DNA of 64,000 nucleotides from Candidatus Rhabdochlamydia oedothoracis (GCF_019453995.1 NZ_CP075587.1:1-64000), one strand, 5' to 3'; positions 43,214 to 53,492 are shown, counted from the stretch's first letter. Notes: generated by a model from the sequence alone, not told the origin. Numbers and translations: made by a program.

Positions 43214-44572
43214 ATGTATACACAGTATCAAATTGATCAAACCATTGCTGCCATCGCTACTGCCCCAGGAGAGGGAGGGGTTGCGGTTATCCGTGTAGCT
43301 GGCAAACAATCGATAGAAATTGTAGCTAAGGTTTTCTCAGGTCCTATTCACTCTTATCCCTCACACACCGTTCATTTAGGTAAGATTGTAAATGCAGATC
43401 AAGTAATTATTGACGAAGTTCTGCTGCTCGTCATGCGCGCTCCCAAGTCTTATACAGGAGAGGATGTTGTAGAGATTCACTGTCATGGAGGATCTTTAAT
43501 TTCACGAAGAGTATTAGAAACTATTTTAGCAGCAGGCGCTAAAGCGGCAGGTCCTGGTGAATTCACTTTTCGCGCTTTTATACACGGGAAAATAGATCTT
43601 GTACAAGCAGAGGCCGTACAAAATCTCATTGCAGCTAAAAATGACCTTGCCCTGCAGGCAGCTGAACAACAACTGCAAGGGCAACTTTCTTCTCGCATCC
43701 TCTCCTTTCAAAAGCAGCTGGTCGATATTGCAGCTATGTTAGAAGCCTGGGTTGACTTTCCCGAAGAGGATTTGGAATTTGCAAGTATTGAAAACGTAAT
43801 TGCTCGATTAAAAAACTTAAGAAAACAAATTTGCTATTTGGCAGCTACTTTTCAAGAAGGAAAACTGCTGCAGTTTGGGCCTACTTTATGTTTAATAGGG
43901 CCACCCAATGCAGGTAAATCCTCTTTGATGAATGTTTTATTAGGTAAAGAGCGTGCCATTGTTACCTCTATTGCTGGAACCACACGTGATACTTTAGAAG
44001 AAGAACTCCTTATAGGAAATTTGCATTTTCGCTTAATCGACACAGCGGGAATTCGAGAAACAAAAGAGATCATTGAACAAGAAGGAATTCGCAGATCAAA
44101 AGAAGCCATGCAAAAAGCCGATCTTGTTTTGCTGATCTTAGATGCTTCTTTGCCTCTTTGTCCTTATGCAAATCAGCTACTCTCTATTGTAGATGCTAAA
44201 AAAACCCTTCTCATATGGAATAAAAGTGATATTGCATCTGTTATACCTGATAGAGAAAACAGCTTGCTTATCTCCGCTAAAAACCAAACAGGAATTGAAG
44301 AACTTAAGCAAAAAATCTCTCAAATGATCTGGCAGAAAGCTCCTTCTTCTAAAGAAGAAGTACTTATTACCAATATTCGTCATGAAAAAAATTTGCTAAA
44401 CGCTGCCATTTCGCTCAAAAGAGTCATCGATGGTCTTCATACTAACCTATCTCCTGAGTTTCTCTCTTTCGATCTAAAAATCTGCCTAAAAGAGCTGGGA
44501 GAAATTATTGGTCACGATATAACAGAAGATATCTTAACCGCTATCTTCTCCAAGTTTTGTGTGGGGAAATGA
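43214..44572 (+). CDS. mnmE: tRNA uridine-5-carboxymethylaminomethyl(34) synthesis GTPase MnmE
   Basis: 452 residues. With MnmG it modifies the wobble uridine of several tRNAs. An N-terminal tetrahydrofolate-binding domain (DQTIAAIATAPGEGGVAVIRVAG), a helical domain, and an inserted G domain with GPPNAGKSS (about 229-237), GTTRDT (about 255), DTAG (about 276) and NKSD (about 336). The C-terminal FCVGK holds the conserved Cys. I choose the ATG at 43214; an in-frame TTG/GTG extension to 43172 has no family similarity. The next gene nth overlaps (ATGA). An IS630 end lies about 60 bp upstream, so the promoter may have been altered. Confidence 0.95.
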   Translation: MYTQYQIDQTIAAIATAPGEGGVAVIRVAGKQSIEIVAKVFSGPIHSYPSHTVHLGKIVNADQVIIDEVLLLVMRAPKSYTGEDVVEIHCHGGSLISRRVLETILAAGAKAAGPGEFTFRAFIHGKIDLVQAEAVQNLIAAKNDLALQAAEQQLQGQLSSRILSFQKQLVDIAAMLEAWVDFPEEDLEFASIENVIARLKNLRKQICYLAATFQEGKLLQFGPTLCLIGPPNAGKSSLMNVLLGKERAIVTSIAGTTRDTLEEELLIGNLHFRLIDTAGIRETKEIIEQEGIRRSKEAMQKADLVLLILDASLPLCPYANQLLSIVDAKKTLLIWNKSDIASVIPDRENSLLISAKNQTGIEELKQKISQMIWQKAPSSKEEVLITNIRHEKNLLNAAISLKRVIDGLHTNLSPEFLSFDLKICLKELGEIIGHDITEDILTAIFSKFCVGK

Positions 44573-45222
44573 ACAAAAAAAAACACGCACAACGCATTCA
44601 AGATATTTTACATCATTTATTTCCCGATCCTGAGATTCCCTTGCAGTATCGAGATCCTTATACTTTATTAATTGCAGTTGTCTTATCTGCACAAAATACA
44701 GATAAAAAAGTAAATCAAGTAACTCCTGCTTTATTTGCAAAAGCCTCTACCCCTCAACAAATGCTTAACTTAAGCATAGAAGAAATTGCTAGCATAATTA
44801 AACCATGTGGCTTAAGTAATATAAAAGCAAGATCTATCTGGAATCTCTCTAAAATCCTTGTTGAGCAACATAAAGGTAGAGTCCCAAACTCTTTATTGGC
44901 TTTAGAAAAACTCCCTGGGGTGGGGCATAAAACCGCATCAGTTGTCGTATCACAAGGATTTGGCAAGCCCGCTTTCCCTGTAGATACACATATTCATCGC
45001 TGTGCAAAAAGGTGGCTTTTAAGTCGGGGAAAAACCGTGGAGGAAACAGAAAAAGACCTCAAACATCTTTTTCCTAAAAAAAGCTGGAATAAACTCCATT
45101 TGCAAATGATCTATTTTGCAAGAGAGTATTGTCCTGCTCGCGGTCATAAAAAAGAGGCATGTCCCATCTGTCAATGGATCGATGAGCCTAGCGATTGCCC
45201 CATGAGTCCGCGCACCTCTTGA
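44569..45222 (+). CDS. nth: Endonuclease III (DNA glycosylase/AP lyase)
   Basis: 217 residues. Base-excision repair enzyme for oxidised pyrimidines. The helix-hairpin-helix LPGVGHKTA has catalytic Lys121, and PVDTHIHR has catalytic Asp139 (E. coli 120 and 138). Of the C-terminal iron-sulfur cysteines, four are present (188, 198, 201, 210), but their spacing is C-x9-C-x2-C-x8-C rather than the canonical C-x6-C-x2-C-x5-C. The ATG at 44569 overlaps the mnmE stop. The 3' end overlaps the convergent psd gene by about 52 bp. Confidence 0.93.
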   Translation: MNKKKHAQRIQDILHHLFPDPEIPLQYRDPYTLLIAVVLSAQNTDKKVNQVTPALFAKASTPQQMLNLSIEEIASIIKPCGLSNIKARSIWNLSKILVEQHKGRVPNSLLALEKLPGVGHKTASVVVSQGFGKPAFPVDTHIHRCAKRWLLSRGKTVEETEKDLKHLFPKKSWNKLHLQMIYFAREYCPARGHKKEACPICQWIDEPSDCPMSPRTS

Positions 45223-46082
45223 TTTTGTGCGCTACTTTTTATTAGGTCCTGATCAAAATGAATCCGATTAGGTTCAAATAATAAAATCAGACAAGATCCT
45301 CCAAAAGAAAAATATCCTTTTTCATCCCCTTTTTCATACGTCTTATCAACTTGAAATGTTTGATGAATACTCCCCACGTGCGTTGCTCCTATCTCTAGAT
45401 ATAATAGATTCCCAAAACGCAAAGTAGCAAGCATCGTAATCACCCTTTTATTTTCACTTAGAATTTTTATATTGCTTTTAAGCGCTAATGGATTCACAGA
45501 AAAAAGAGCTCCGTTAATTAATCGAGGTTGCCCAGGAGTTGCCTTACAAGGAAAATGAAATCTATGGTAGTCAACAGGACAAAGCCTTGCAATAACCATC
45601 GACCCAGCTTTGTACTTATCCACTAATTCTTCATTTTTAAGCAGCTCTTTTAAAGAGAATTTTTTTCCTTTAATAAAAAAATGAGGAAATTCTCTTACAT
45701 CTGGAAAAACTAAATACCGTGCATCGGCTGGTAAAATAGCCCTATTTTCTTCTTGAACAATAGGTCTTGCTTCAGGTTTTAACCGGCGAATAAAAAAATC
45801 ATTAAAAGAGCAGAAATGACTAACAGGTTCCAAAAATTCAGACGTATCGACATCAAATTTTTTGATAAAAGGAATAATTTTATAACGACTCATAGAACTT
45901 TTTTTAAAAAAGCCATACAGTTTAGAAAAGAAAGAAAACCTAGCGGCTAGCGGTAAAATAAAGAAAGAGATTACACGTGATGAAAAAGTATCTTCATATA
46001 AAAGATCTATAAAAAAATTACCATATACCTTTTCTTGTTTTTTTTCCTTAGTCAGCCGATCCAAATAAATAATCTTAGGCAT
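45171..46082 (-). CDS. psd: Phosphatidylserine decarboxylase
   Basis: 303 residues. Makes phosphatidylethanolamine in the inner membrane. CPVDYHRFHFP contains the conserved His, and YFSFGGSCLILLF holds the GGS self-cleavage site, with Ser263 expected to become the pyruvoyl group (the usual following Thr is Cys). The KGDEKGYFSFGG context and length match the type II family found in Chlamydia. It converges with nth, with overlapping coding ends, and is divergent from secA (about 185 bp between starts). Confidence 0.92.
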   Translation of the reverse strand: MPKIIYLDRLTKEKKQEKVYGNFFIDLLYEDTFSSRVISFFILPLAARFSFFSKLYGFFKKSSMSRYKIIPFIKKFDVDTSEFLEPVSHFCSFNDFFIRRLKPEARPIVQEENRAILPADARYLVFPDVREFPHFFIKGKKFSLKELLKNEELVDKYKAGSMVIARLCPVDYHRFHFPCKATPGQPRLINGALFSVNPLALKSNIKILSENKRVITMLATLRFGNLLYLEIGATHVGSIHQTFQVDKTYEKGDEKGYFSFGGSCLILLFEPNRIHFDQDLIKSSAQNQEVRGLMGQSLGSSIH

Positions 46083-46266
46083 ATTTCCTTTAAGAAAAGA
46101 TTGTAAAAAGTTTTCTTGTTTTTTTATCGCTAAGGGTTGCCCTTATAAAAATTGAGTTAAAGCTAACTGTAAAAAATAATTTAATAAAGAACATTAGCGT
46201 AGAGTCTTGCAAGAAAACCTCTAATATCCTAGCCTCAATAGGTAATTTAAGACTAGGAAAACCAAG

Positions 46267-49197
46267 ATGCTGAGCGTTTTTAAAAAAATTTTTGGTACAT
46301 CTCAAAGCCGTTTATTAAAGAGATATCAAAAAACAGTTGTAGAAGTTAATCGACTAGAAAAGAACTTTCAACAGCTCTCTCATGAAGAAGTGCGTCAAAA
46401 AACAGCCGAGTTTAAGGCGCGCTATCTAAAAGGAGAAACATTAGAAGACCTTATTCCAGAAGCTTATGCAGTTGTCAAAAACGCCTGTCGTCGTTTATGC
46501 GGAACAGATATCCATGTATCCGGTTACGATCAAAAATGGGATATGATTCCCTATGATGTACAAATCCTAGCTGGTATTGCTATGCACCATGGTGCTATTG
46601 CAGAAATGCAAACCGGCGAAGGGAAAACACTAACAGCATCTATGCCTTTATATTTAAACGCTTGCACAGGCAAACCAGTGCATTTAGTGACGGTAAATGA
46701 TTACTTAGCAGAAAGGGATTGTCAATGGATTGGCACGATTTTTAGATGGCTGGGATTAAATGTAACCGCATTAACAGGCAATACCCCTCATCACATCCGC
46801 AATCAGATATACGCTGCAGATATTGTTTATGGGACAGCTTCTGAATTTGGTTTTGATTATTTACGTGACAACTCGATGGCACAATCAAAAGAAGATCAAG
46901 TACAAAGAGGATACTTCTTTGCTATTGTTGATGAAATCGACTCCATTTTAATTGACGAAGCCAGAACTCCTCTTATTATTTCAGGTCCTGCTAGTCATTC
47001 ACGGCAAATGTACGATGATTTAAAAGACGATGTGTATGTACTTGTAAAGCATCAAAGAGATTCCTGTAACCATTTAGCTCTAGAAGCGCGTAAAATTTTA
47101 GAAAAATTACACCTCATTGAAGAAAAAACAGAAAAACTTAAAGTATTAAAAACCCAAGAAGCCGAGTGTGAAAAAGCTTTTCGAAATCTATGGCTTGTTA
47201 GCAAAGGGATGCCTCAAAATAGAATTCTTAAAAAACTACGCGAAAACCCTAAGTTAAGAGCTGAAATTGAAAAGTGGGATACCTATTTTTATGCTGAACC
47301 CAACAAAGAAGAGCGTCATCAGGCCTTAGCAGAACTTTTAATTATTGTTGATGAACGCGCTAATGAGTTTGAATTAACCGATAAAGGAATTCAACAATGG
47401 ATTGAAGGTTCGAAGAATCAGGTCTCTTCAGATGACTTTGTCATGTTAGACTTAGGCCATGAATACGCTAATATCGATCAACATCCCGAATGGGATGAAC
47501 AAGAAAAACGCAATCAAAAAATTCTATTAAGAGAAGAAGATGCGCGCCGTAAAGAACGCTCTCATAATTTAAGGCAACTCCTACGCGCTCACTTACTGAT
47601 GGAAAATGATGTCGATTACATCATTGAAAATCGAAAAATTGTGATCATTGATGAAAATACAGGTCGCCCTCAACCAGGTAGACGATTCGCAGATGGATTG
47701 CATCAAGCAATCGAGGCCAAAGAAGGTGTTACTATTCAGGGAGAAACACAAACCTATGCAACTGTTACTCTGCAAAACTACTTTAGATTGTACACAAAAC
47801 TTGCAGGTATGACGGGTACTGCAATGACAGAGGCTAATGAATTCAAAGAAATTTATAAGTTAGATGTATTAGCAATCCCCACTCACCATCCTTGTATCCG
47901 CAAAGATTACGACGATGAAATTTATATGACCGAGCGAGAAAAATATCACGCTCTTGTAAAAGATATTCAATCGGTTCATTCGCAATCTCGTCCCATTTTA
48001 ATCGGAACAGAATCTGTAGAAGCCTCGGAAAAACTCTCTCGTATTTTGAAACAACACCAATTAGAACACACCATTCTCAATGCAAAAAACCATGCCAGGG
48101 AAGCAGAGATCATTGCAGAAGCGGGCTCAAAAGGAGCTATTACCGTTGCAACAAATATGGCAGGTAGAGGAACGGATATTAAACTAAAAGAAGGTGTAGC
48201 CGAGATTGGCGGATTATATGTCGTTGCAACTACACGCCATCAGTCTAGACGCATTGATAGGCAGCTAAGAGGTAGAGGAGCGCGGCAAGGTGATCCCGGT
48301 AGCTCTAAATTCTATGTTTCTTTTGAAGATTCTTTAATGCGACTATTTACCTCTCCTAGAATTACTATCTTTTTACAAAGATTCCGTCCCCCAGAAGGGG
48401 AAGCAATTACTGCAAAAGTATTAAACAAGTCCATTGAAACCGCTCAAAAACGCGTAGAACAGCGCAATTACAATATGCGTAAGCATACCCTAGAATACGA
48501 TGATGTGATGAATAAGCAACGAGAAGAGATTTATTCCTTTCGTAATGAAGTGCTACATATCGATAATTCTCTCTCTCTTGCACGTGAAATTTTAGAAAGT
48601 ATTTGCATACAAATGTGTCATCGGTTTTTCTCTTCTCGTAATAGAGAAGACGGTTGGGATCCGCAAGGATATACACAATGGTTACACACCCATTTTCCTT
48701 TAACCTTTGATATTAAAGAATTCGATGACGATTATTTGCAATTAGAAGACATTGAACAATTAGCTACGCAAAAAATACTTGGGGCATTTGAACAAAAAAT
48801 TGAGCATGAATCTCAAAAAATTCAACAAACACAGTCTTTATTTGCTTCTACCAATTTAACTTCTGCTGAAAAAGTTTTATGCCAAGTTGTACGTGGGTTA
48901 TTGATTCGTACCATCGATCGCCTCTGGCAAGAACATTTATTGCATATAGATCACTTGCGCTCTGAAGTACATTTACGCGCAGTAGGTCAGAAAGATCCTT
49001 TGATGGAATTTAAACATGAAGCTTTTGCTTTATTTGATCTTTTAAGTTTAGAAATCAAACAAGAAATCGCGCATGCTTTGTTTAAATTTACTATGGTTAT
49101 GCCAGAGAATTTTGTGGAACCTAATATAACGAATAAAAGGCCACCTCTCATTGATTTATCTCAAATCAATCCCTCTAGGAGAGTAAACCCTATTTAA
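46267..49197 (+). CDS. secA: Preprotein translocase ATPase SecA
   Basis: 976 residues. Motor of Sec protein export. MQTGEGKTLTASMPLYL (Walker A, about residue 115), VDEIDSILIDEARTPLIISGPA (DEAD-like box), the preprotein cross-linking region with YAEPNKEERHQALAELL, ATNMAGRGTDIKL and RQLRGRGARQGDPGSS are all intact. The C-terminal zinc finger present in many SecA proteins is absent (ends LSQINPSRRVNPI). The length is as in Chlamydia. The start has no strong ribosome-binding sequence. The 3' end overlaps the convergent zinc-ribbon gene by 8 bp. Confidence 0.96.
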   Translation: MLSVFKKIFGTSQSRLLKRYQKTVVEVNRLEKNFQQLSHEEVRQKTAEFKARYLKGETLEDLIPEAYAVVKNACRRLCGTDIHVSGYDQKWDMIPYDVQILAGIAMHHGAIAEMQTGEGKTLTASMPLYLNACTGKPVHLVTVNDYLAERDCQWIGTIFRWLGLNVTALTGNTPHHIRNQIYAADIVYGTASEFGFDYLRDNSMAQSKEDQVQRGYFFAIVDEIDSILIDEARTPLIISGPASHSRQMYDDLKDDVYVLVKHQRDSCNHLALEARKILEKLHLIEEKTEKLKVLKTQEAECEKAFRNLWLVSKGMPQNRILKKLRENPKLRAEIEKWDTYFYAEPNKEERHQALAELLIIVDERANEFELTDKGIQQWIEGSKNQVSSDDFVMLDLGHEYANIDQHPEWDEQEKRNQKILLREEDARRKERSHNLRQLLRAHLLMENDVDYIIENRKIVIIDENTGRPQPGRRFADGLHQAIEAKEGVTIQGETQTYATVTLQNYFRLYTKLAGMTGTAMTEANEFKEIYKLDVLAIPTHHPCIRKDYDDEIYMTEREKYHALVKDIQSVHSQSRPILIGTESVEASEKLSRILKQHQLEHTILNAKNHAREAEIIAEAGSKGAITVATNMAGRGTDIKLKEGVAEIGGLYVVATTRHQSRRIDRQLRGRGARQGDPGSSKFYVSFEDSLMRLFTSPRITIFLQRFRPPEGEAITAKVLNKSIETAQKRVEQRNYNMRKHTLEYDDVMNKQREEIYSFRNEVLHIDNSLSLAREILESICIQMCHRFFSSRNREDGWDPQGYTQWLHTHFPLTFDIKEFDDDYLQLEDIEQLATQKILGAFEQKIEHESQKIQQTQSLFASTNLTSAEKVLCQVVRGLLIRTIDRLWQEHLLHIDHLRSEVHLRAVGQKDPLMEFKHEAFALFDLLSLEIKQEIAHALFKFTMVMPENFVEPNITNKRPPLIDLSQINPSRRVNPI

Positions 49198-49738
49198 AGT
49201 GATCTACTTTTTTATACCCTAAAAAGAATAGGGGAAAAGAAGCTAGACAATAAAAAAACCAATAGTGGCTATTCCACTCTAGCCGTAAATAGCCTTCATC
49301 AGAAAAAAGCAGTTGCAGTATTCCAACGATAAACAAGTTAGCGCCAATCGATAATAATAAAATAGGCCAAAAACTATTCTTATCCTCTTGATATTCTTTC
49401 TCTGTTTTTTCCTCTATTTTAGGAAAAACACAACTGCTAGATGCAGAAACAAATTTTTTTTCCAAGATAGGTTCCTCCTTAGGGGCTTTAAGTAAAAACG
49501 TAGCGCTCTTTTGTTCGTTTATTTTTTGTTCATCCTGCTTAGTAGGATGATTTTTTCTTAACGAATAAGGAGGCGGATAGAAAGAGAGCAAGCTATCTTG
49601 AAGAGCTTTTTGTTGCAAATAATTTTTTTCAAAAGCATTGCTACTTTGTTCTGTTGCACAATAAGGACAATGTAGAGATTCGACAGGAATACGCCCATCA
49701 CAGCTACTACACATTTTTTGTCGCTCTTTATCCATCAT
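49190..49738 (-). CDS. Small zinc-ribbon membrane protein
   Basis: 182 residues from the ATG at 49738 (an upstream in-frame ATG at 49795 adds 19 residues without obvious merit). An N-terminal zinc ribbon with paired CxxC (CSSCDG and CPYCATEQ) is followed by a polar linker rich in Lys/Glu and a C-terminal hydrophobic hairpin (ILLSIGANLFIVGILQLLF and WFFYCLASFPLFFLGYKKV), giving a cytosolic ribbon with a membrane-anchored tail. Hypothetical; Chlamydia has an uncharacterised gene near secA that could correspond. Confidence 0.7.
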   Translation of the reverse strand: MMDKERQKMCSSCDGRIPVESLHCPYCATEQSSNAFEKNYLQQKALQDSLLSFYPPPYSLRKNHPTKQDEQKINEQKSATFLLKAPKEEPILEKKFVSASSSCVFPKIEEKTEKEYQEDKNSFWPILLLSIGANLFIVGILQLLFSDEGYLRLEWNSHYWFFYCLASFPLFFLGYKKVDHFK

Positions 49739-49958
49739 AAAATAATCAAGCTTAATATAAAATATTCTAACTTCATTTTCACACACATAAGACAAAATTT
49801 CTAGCTTTTTTCTTTTTCTAATCAGATATATCTAATTATCAACCAATTTGGTTCGAATTAATTTTAAATAAAAAGAATTAAGAGCAGCATTTTTAGATTT
49901 GCCATTGCATCATATTTTTGAGCGTTTTAACATATTAGCAATCACAAAGAGAGTTTTC

Positions 49959-51359
49959 ATGGATCAAAAAAAATATGATATTGCAATCATCGGGACAGGA
50001 CCTGGAGGATATGTAGCTGCTATTAAACTTTCACAAGAGGGTAAAAAAATATGCCTTATAGAAAAACAATTCCTTGGAGGAACTTGCCTTAATGTGGGCT
50101 GTATTCCCACAAAAACCCTCTTGTCCCATGCAGATCTTTTACATAGAATGACCCATGCTGCCGAATTTGGTATAGAATTAGGTTCTGTTCGTCTTAATTA
50201 CACAAAAATGAAGCAGCGTAAAGACAGCGTTGTGGAAAAAATGCGTAAAGGGTTGCAAGGATTATTACAATCTAATCACATTACAGTTATACAAGGTCAG
50301 GCAGAGTTTATATCGCCCAAAGAGCTCAAAATCACAGGTAAGGAAGATTGCAAGATTGAAGCAGAACAAATCATTATTGCAACTGGTTCTGAGCCTTTGG
50401 ATATCCCTTCAATACCATGCGATCATCAACTAGTCTGCAACTCTACTTCTGTTTTAGAACTGACAGAGCTACCTAAAACGTTAGTTATTGTAGGAGGAGG
50501 ATATATCGGTTGTGAGTTTGCTTCTTTATTTGCCGATCTAAAAGTAAAAGTGATTATCTTAGAAGCTCTTGACTCTATTGTAATCAATCAGGGAAAAAGT
50601 ATTTCAGATGCTTTAACGCTTGCTTTTCATAAAAAAGGCATTGAGATACAAACCAATGTGAAAGTAGTAGGGATTGATAAACAAGAATCTGGTTTACGCA
50701 TCCGTTTAGAAGATGGTAAAGAGCTATTTGGTGATAAGGCGCTCATCGCAATAGGACGCAAACTGGTGTCTAATGGATTAGGACTGGAAAAGATAGGAGT
50801 GGTTCTTGATCAAAAAGGAGCTATCGTCGTAAATGAAAAAATGCAAACGAATGTAGATGGAATTTATGCTATTGGTGATGTAACAGGTAAAAATCTTTTA
50901 GCTCACGTAGCTTCTCATCAAGGGATAATAGCCGCAGATAATATACTAGGAAAGACCACTGAAATGCACTACAATGCAATTCCGGCCGTTATTTTCACCA
51001 ATCCGGAAATTGCTATGGTAGGTATGACATTTGAAGAAGCTGAAAAAGCAGGGTTTGCCCCTATTATTGGTAAATTTCCTTTTCAAGCGCTTGGTAAAGC
51101 GGTTGCCTCTGCAGAAACAGACGGATTTACGCAAATCATCATAGATAAATCCACCGGACAAATTTTGGGAGCTCAGGTTGTGGGAAGTGAAGCATCTGCT
51201 TTAATTGCTGAAATGGGTTTAGCGATTGCACAAGAATTAACCCTTGATTGTATTATTGATACTATCCATGCTCATCCCACCCTGCCAGAGGCTTGGCATG
51301 AAGCTGCTTTATTAGCAAATGAAACACCTCTTCACCTACCGCCAAAGAGAAAATCATGA
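49959..51359 (+). CDS. lpdA: Dihydrolipoyl dehydrogenase (E3)
   Basis: 466 residues. FAD-dependent oxidoreductase that reoxidises lipoamide in 2-oxoacid dehydrogenase complexes. FAD-binding IIGTGPGGYVAAI, redox-active C43-LNVG-C48, NAD-binding IVGGGYIGCEFASLFA, DG...IYAIGDVTG, and the catalytic dyad H439 with E444 (HAHPTLPEA). I choose the ATG at 49959 (GAGAG upstream); a TTG-initiated extension to 49899 has no family support. It overlaps lipA by 4 bp. Confidence 0.95.
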   Translation: MDQKKYDIAIIGTGPGGYVAAIKLSQEGKKICLIEKQFLGGTCLNVGCIPTKTLLSHADLLHRMTHAAEFGIELGSVRLNYTKMKQRKDSVVEKMRKGLQGLLQSNHITVIQGQAEFISPKELKITGKEDCKIEAEQIIIATGSEPLDIPSIPCDHQLVCNSTSVLELTELPKTLVIVGGGYIGCEFASLFADLKVKVIILEALDSIVINQGKSISDALTLAFHKKGIEIQTNVKVVGIDKQESGLRIRLEDGKELFGDKALIAIGRKLVSNGLGLEKIGVVLDQKGAIVVNEKMQTNVDGIYAIGDVTGKNLLAHVASHQGIIAADNILGKTTEMHYNAIPAVIFTNPEIAMVGMTFEEAEKAGFAPIIGKFPFQALGKAVASAETDGFTQIIIDKSTGQILGAQVVGSEASALIAEMGLAIAQELTLDCIIDTIHAHPTLPEAWHEAALLANETPLHLPPKRKS

Positions 51360-52288
51360 GTCAAAATAAGCGAAATAGGCTACCAATCAATCCTGAATCT
51401 TATTCTTTTTCACAAACGTTAGGACGCTTTCCCTCTTGGTTACATCGAAAACTGCCAAGAGGCTCATCCCTATCCCACACACAAAAGATCTTAACCAGAC
51501 ATCGTTTAAATACGGTATGCGAAGAAGCCAAATGCCCCAATCGTTTTGAATGTTATTCCAATCACACAGCTACCTTCTTAGCATTAGGTAAACAATGCAC
51601 TCGTAATTGTGGATTTTGTGACATCGACTTTTCTAAAAACCCTAAACAACCTGAAGTTGATGAACCAAGCCGCATTGCTCTATGTGCACAAGAATTAGGG
51701 CTAAAGCATGTGGTTATCACTATGGTTGCACGAGATGATCTGATCGATAAAGGCGCCTCTCACATGGCAGCAATTATCCGCCAGATACGCACAGAACGCA
51801 AAGAAGTAACCGTGGAAGTATTAACCTCCGATTTTTCAGAAGATTACGCCGCCATTGACCTTCTTCTCCAAGAACAACCTGACATTTTTAATCATAATTT
51901 AGAAACCGTTGAAGCATTAACCCCTAGGGTTAGACATAAAGCAACCTATCTTCGTTCTTTAAATATCTTGTCTTATGTAAAACAATCTGATAAAGCGCAA
52001 TTTATCAAATCTGGTTTAATGGTGGGTTTAGGAGAAACACCTGAGCAAGTTAAAAGAGCGATTGATGATCTTAAAGCAGCAGGCTGTAATATCATTACCA
52101 TTGGACAATACTTGCAAGCAAATAGAAAAAAACTTCTTGTTAAAGAGTTCATTACACCTGAGCAGTTTAAAAAATATGCAGATTATGGCCGAGAGATAGG
52201 AATCAAACAAATGTTCTGCGGTCCCTTTGTCCGATCCAGTTACCATGCGCACGAGGTCAAAAATCTAATGACAGAAGTCTCTTTCTAA
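51356..52288 (+). CDS. lipA: Lipoyl synthase LipA
   Basis: 310 residues. Radical SAM enzyme that inserts two sulfurs into protein-bound octanoate. The auxiliary cluster cysteines C55, C60 and C66 (CEEAKCPNRFEC) and the radical SAM cysteines C81, C85 and C88 (CTRNCGFC) are intact, as is the C-terminal RSSYHA with the conserved Ser. The operon with lpdA makes biochemical sense: lipoyl groups are made and recycled together. Confidence 0.95.
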   Translation: MSQNKRNRLPINPESYSFSQTLGRFPSWLHRKLPRGSSLSHTQKILTRHRLNTVCEEAKCPNRFECYSNHTATFLALGKQCTRNCGFCDIDFSKNPKQPEVDEPSRIALCAQELGLKHVVITMVARDDLIDKGASHMAAIIRQIRTERKEVTVEVLTSDFSEDYAAIDLLLQEQPDIFNHNLETVEALTPRVRHKATYLRSLNILSYVKQSDKAQFIKSGLMVGLGETPEQVKRAIDDLKAAGCNIITIGQYLQANRKKLLVKEFITPEQFKKYADYGREIGIKQMFCGPFVRSSYHAHEVKNLMTEVSF

Positions 52289-52343
52289 AATATTTCCGAT
52301 TGCCTTATACAAAGAATATCCAATTTTAAAAAAATTGTATATT

Positions 52344-53279
52344 ATGTCTTCCAAAGTTGGCGTTGTTATTTTACATTATGGATCTGTATCGAACACGATT
52401 GAATGTCTCCAATCGGTTTTTGCTTTAGATTACCCTCTCTTTGAAATAATTGTTGTCGACAATAGCCTGCACCCTGCTGATCGGACAGCTCTGAAAGAGC
52501 TTTTTCCTGGGGTTACTCTCTTATCTACGCTAGAAAACTTAGGATACGCGGAAGGAAATAACCAGGGTATAGCTTATGCAATCAAGCATGACTGCGCATA
52601 CGTACTCTTACTTAATAATGATACGGTTATTGCAAAAGACCTACTTATCCACTTTGTGCAAACCGCTCAAACCCATCCAAATGTTGGTTGTTTAGGTGCC
52701 AAAATTTTTTACTACGATGAACCTATAACGCTTTGGCATGCAGGTGGATTTCTTCATTCTAAAACCCTTCGGCTCTATCACAAGGGCTATAAAGAAATTG
52801 ATCTAGCCAACGAATATAATCACATTACAGAAATTGAATATGCCTGTGGTTGTGCTATTTTTGTAACAAAAGAAGTGATAGAAACAGTAGGCACTCTATC
52901 CAAAGAATTCTTCCTTATTTGGGAAGAAGTAGATTGGTGTTGGCGTATCAGAAAGGCTGGCTATAGTTGTCTTTTTGTACCTCAAGCAAAAGTTTGGCAT
53001 AAGATTTCTTGTGGTTTTCAAGGAGGGAATAGAGGTTCTCTATGGCACTATTTTTATTCTCGCAATCGCTTAATTTTTTTAAACCAGCACCTTTCCAAAA
53101 AACAAAAGCGTGCTTTCTATTGTTTCCAATTCCCCAAAGAGCTCTTTTCTCTTTTTTTCTATGCCTTTCATCCTCGGATTACTAAAACAACACGCCTTTT
53201 ACATCGTGCAGCTCTAACGGGCATTTTTGATTACTATCGAGGGCTTTTAGGCCCTTGTCCTCATAAAAACTTTCGTTAA
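52344..53279 (+). CDS. GT2 family glycosyltransferase (rhamnosyltransferase-like)
   Basis: 311 residues from the ATG at 52344. VGVVILHYGSVSNTIECLQSV and IIVVDNSL form the GT-A nucleotide-binding core. YVLLLNNDTVI contains the DxD-equivalent NDT, and FFLIWEEVDWCWRIRKAGY is the acceptor/base region seen in WbbL-type rhamnosyltransferases. It is likely to act in the cytoplasm on a lipid-linked glycan. It stands alone behind lipA, about 55 bp downstream, and is 32 kb from the gmd operon. Donor sugar unknown. Confidence 0.82.
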   Translation: MSSKVGVVILHYGSVSNTIECLQSVFALDYPLFEIIVVDNSLHPADRTALKELFPGVTLLSTLENLGYAEGNNQGIAYAIKHDCAYVLLLNNDTVIAKDLLIHFVQTAQTHPNVGCLGAKIFYYDEPITLWHAGGFLHSKTLRLYHKGYKEIDLANEYNHITEIEYACGCAIFVTKEVIETVGTLSKEFFLIWEEVDWCWRIRKAGYSCLFVPQAKVWHKISCGFQGGNRGSLWHYFYSRNRLIFLNQHLSKKQKRAFYCFQFPKELFSLFFYAFHPRITKTTRLLHRAALTGIFDYYRGLLGPCPHKNFR

Positions 53280-53492
53280 AGCTCATTTAAATCATGCTAT
53301 CTATGCAAGAAACCGTCCATTTTAAGCTACCTACACTTGCAACAAAGATTATGATAGATCTTATTTATTTTATAAATCATATAAATAAAATAACCTATCT
53401 TGTCTACTAATTCATTAGTTGTTAAAAGACGATTAAATAGATTTATTAAAATCTGATCCTATAAATAATTTTAATGCAATTTTAGATACTAC

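Noticed and set aside
45171-45200. LGSS near the C-terminus of Psd as the pyruvoyl cleavage site
   Set aside because: Cleavage there would leave only three or four residues. The family-consistent site is the upstream FGGSC, with Ser263.
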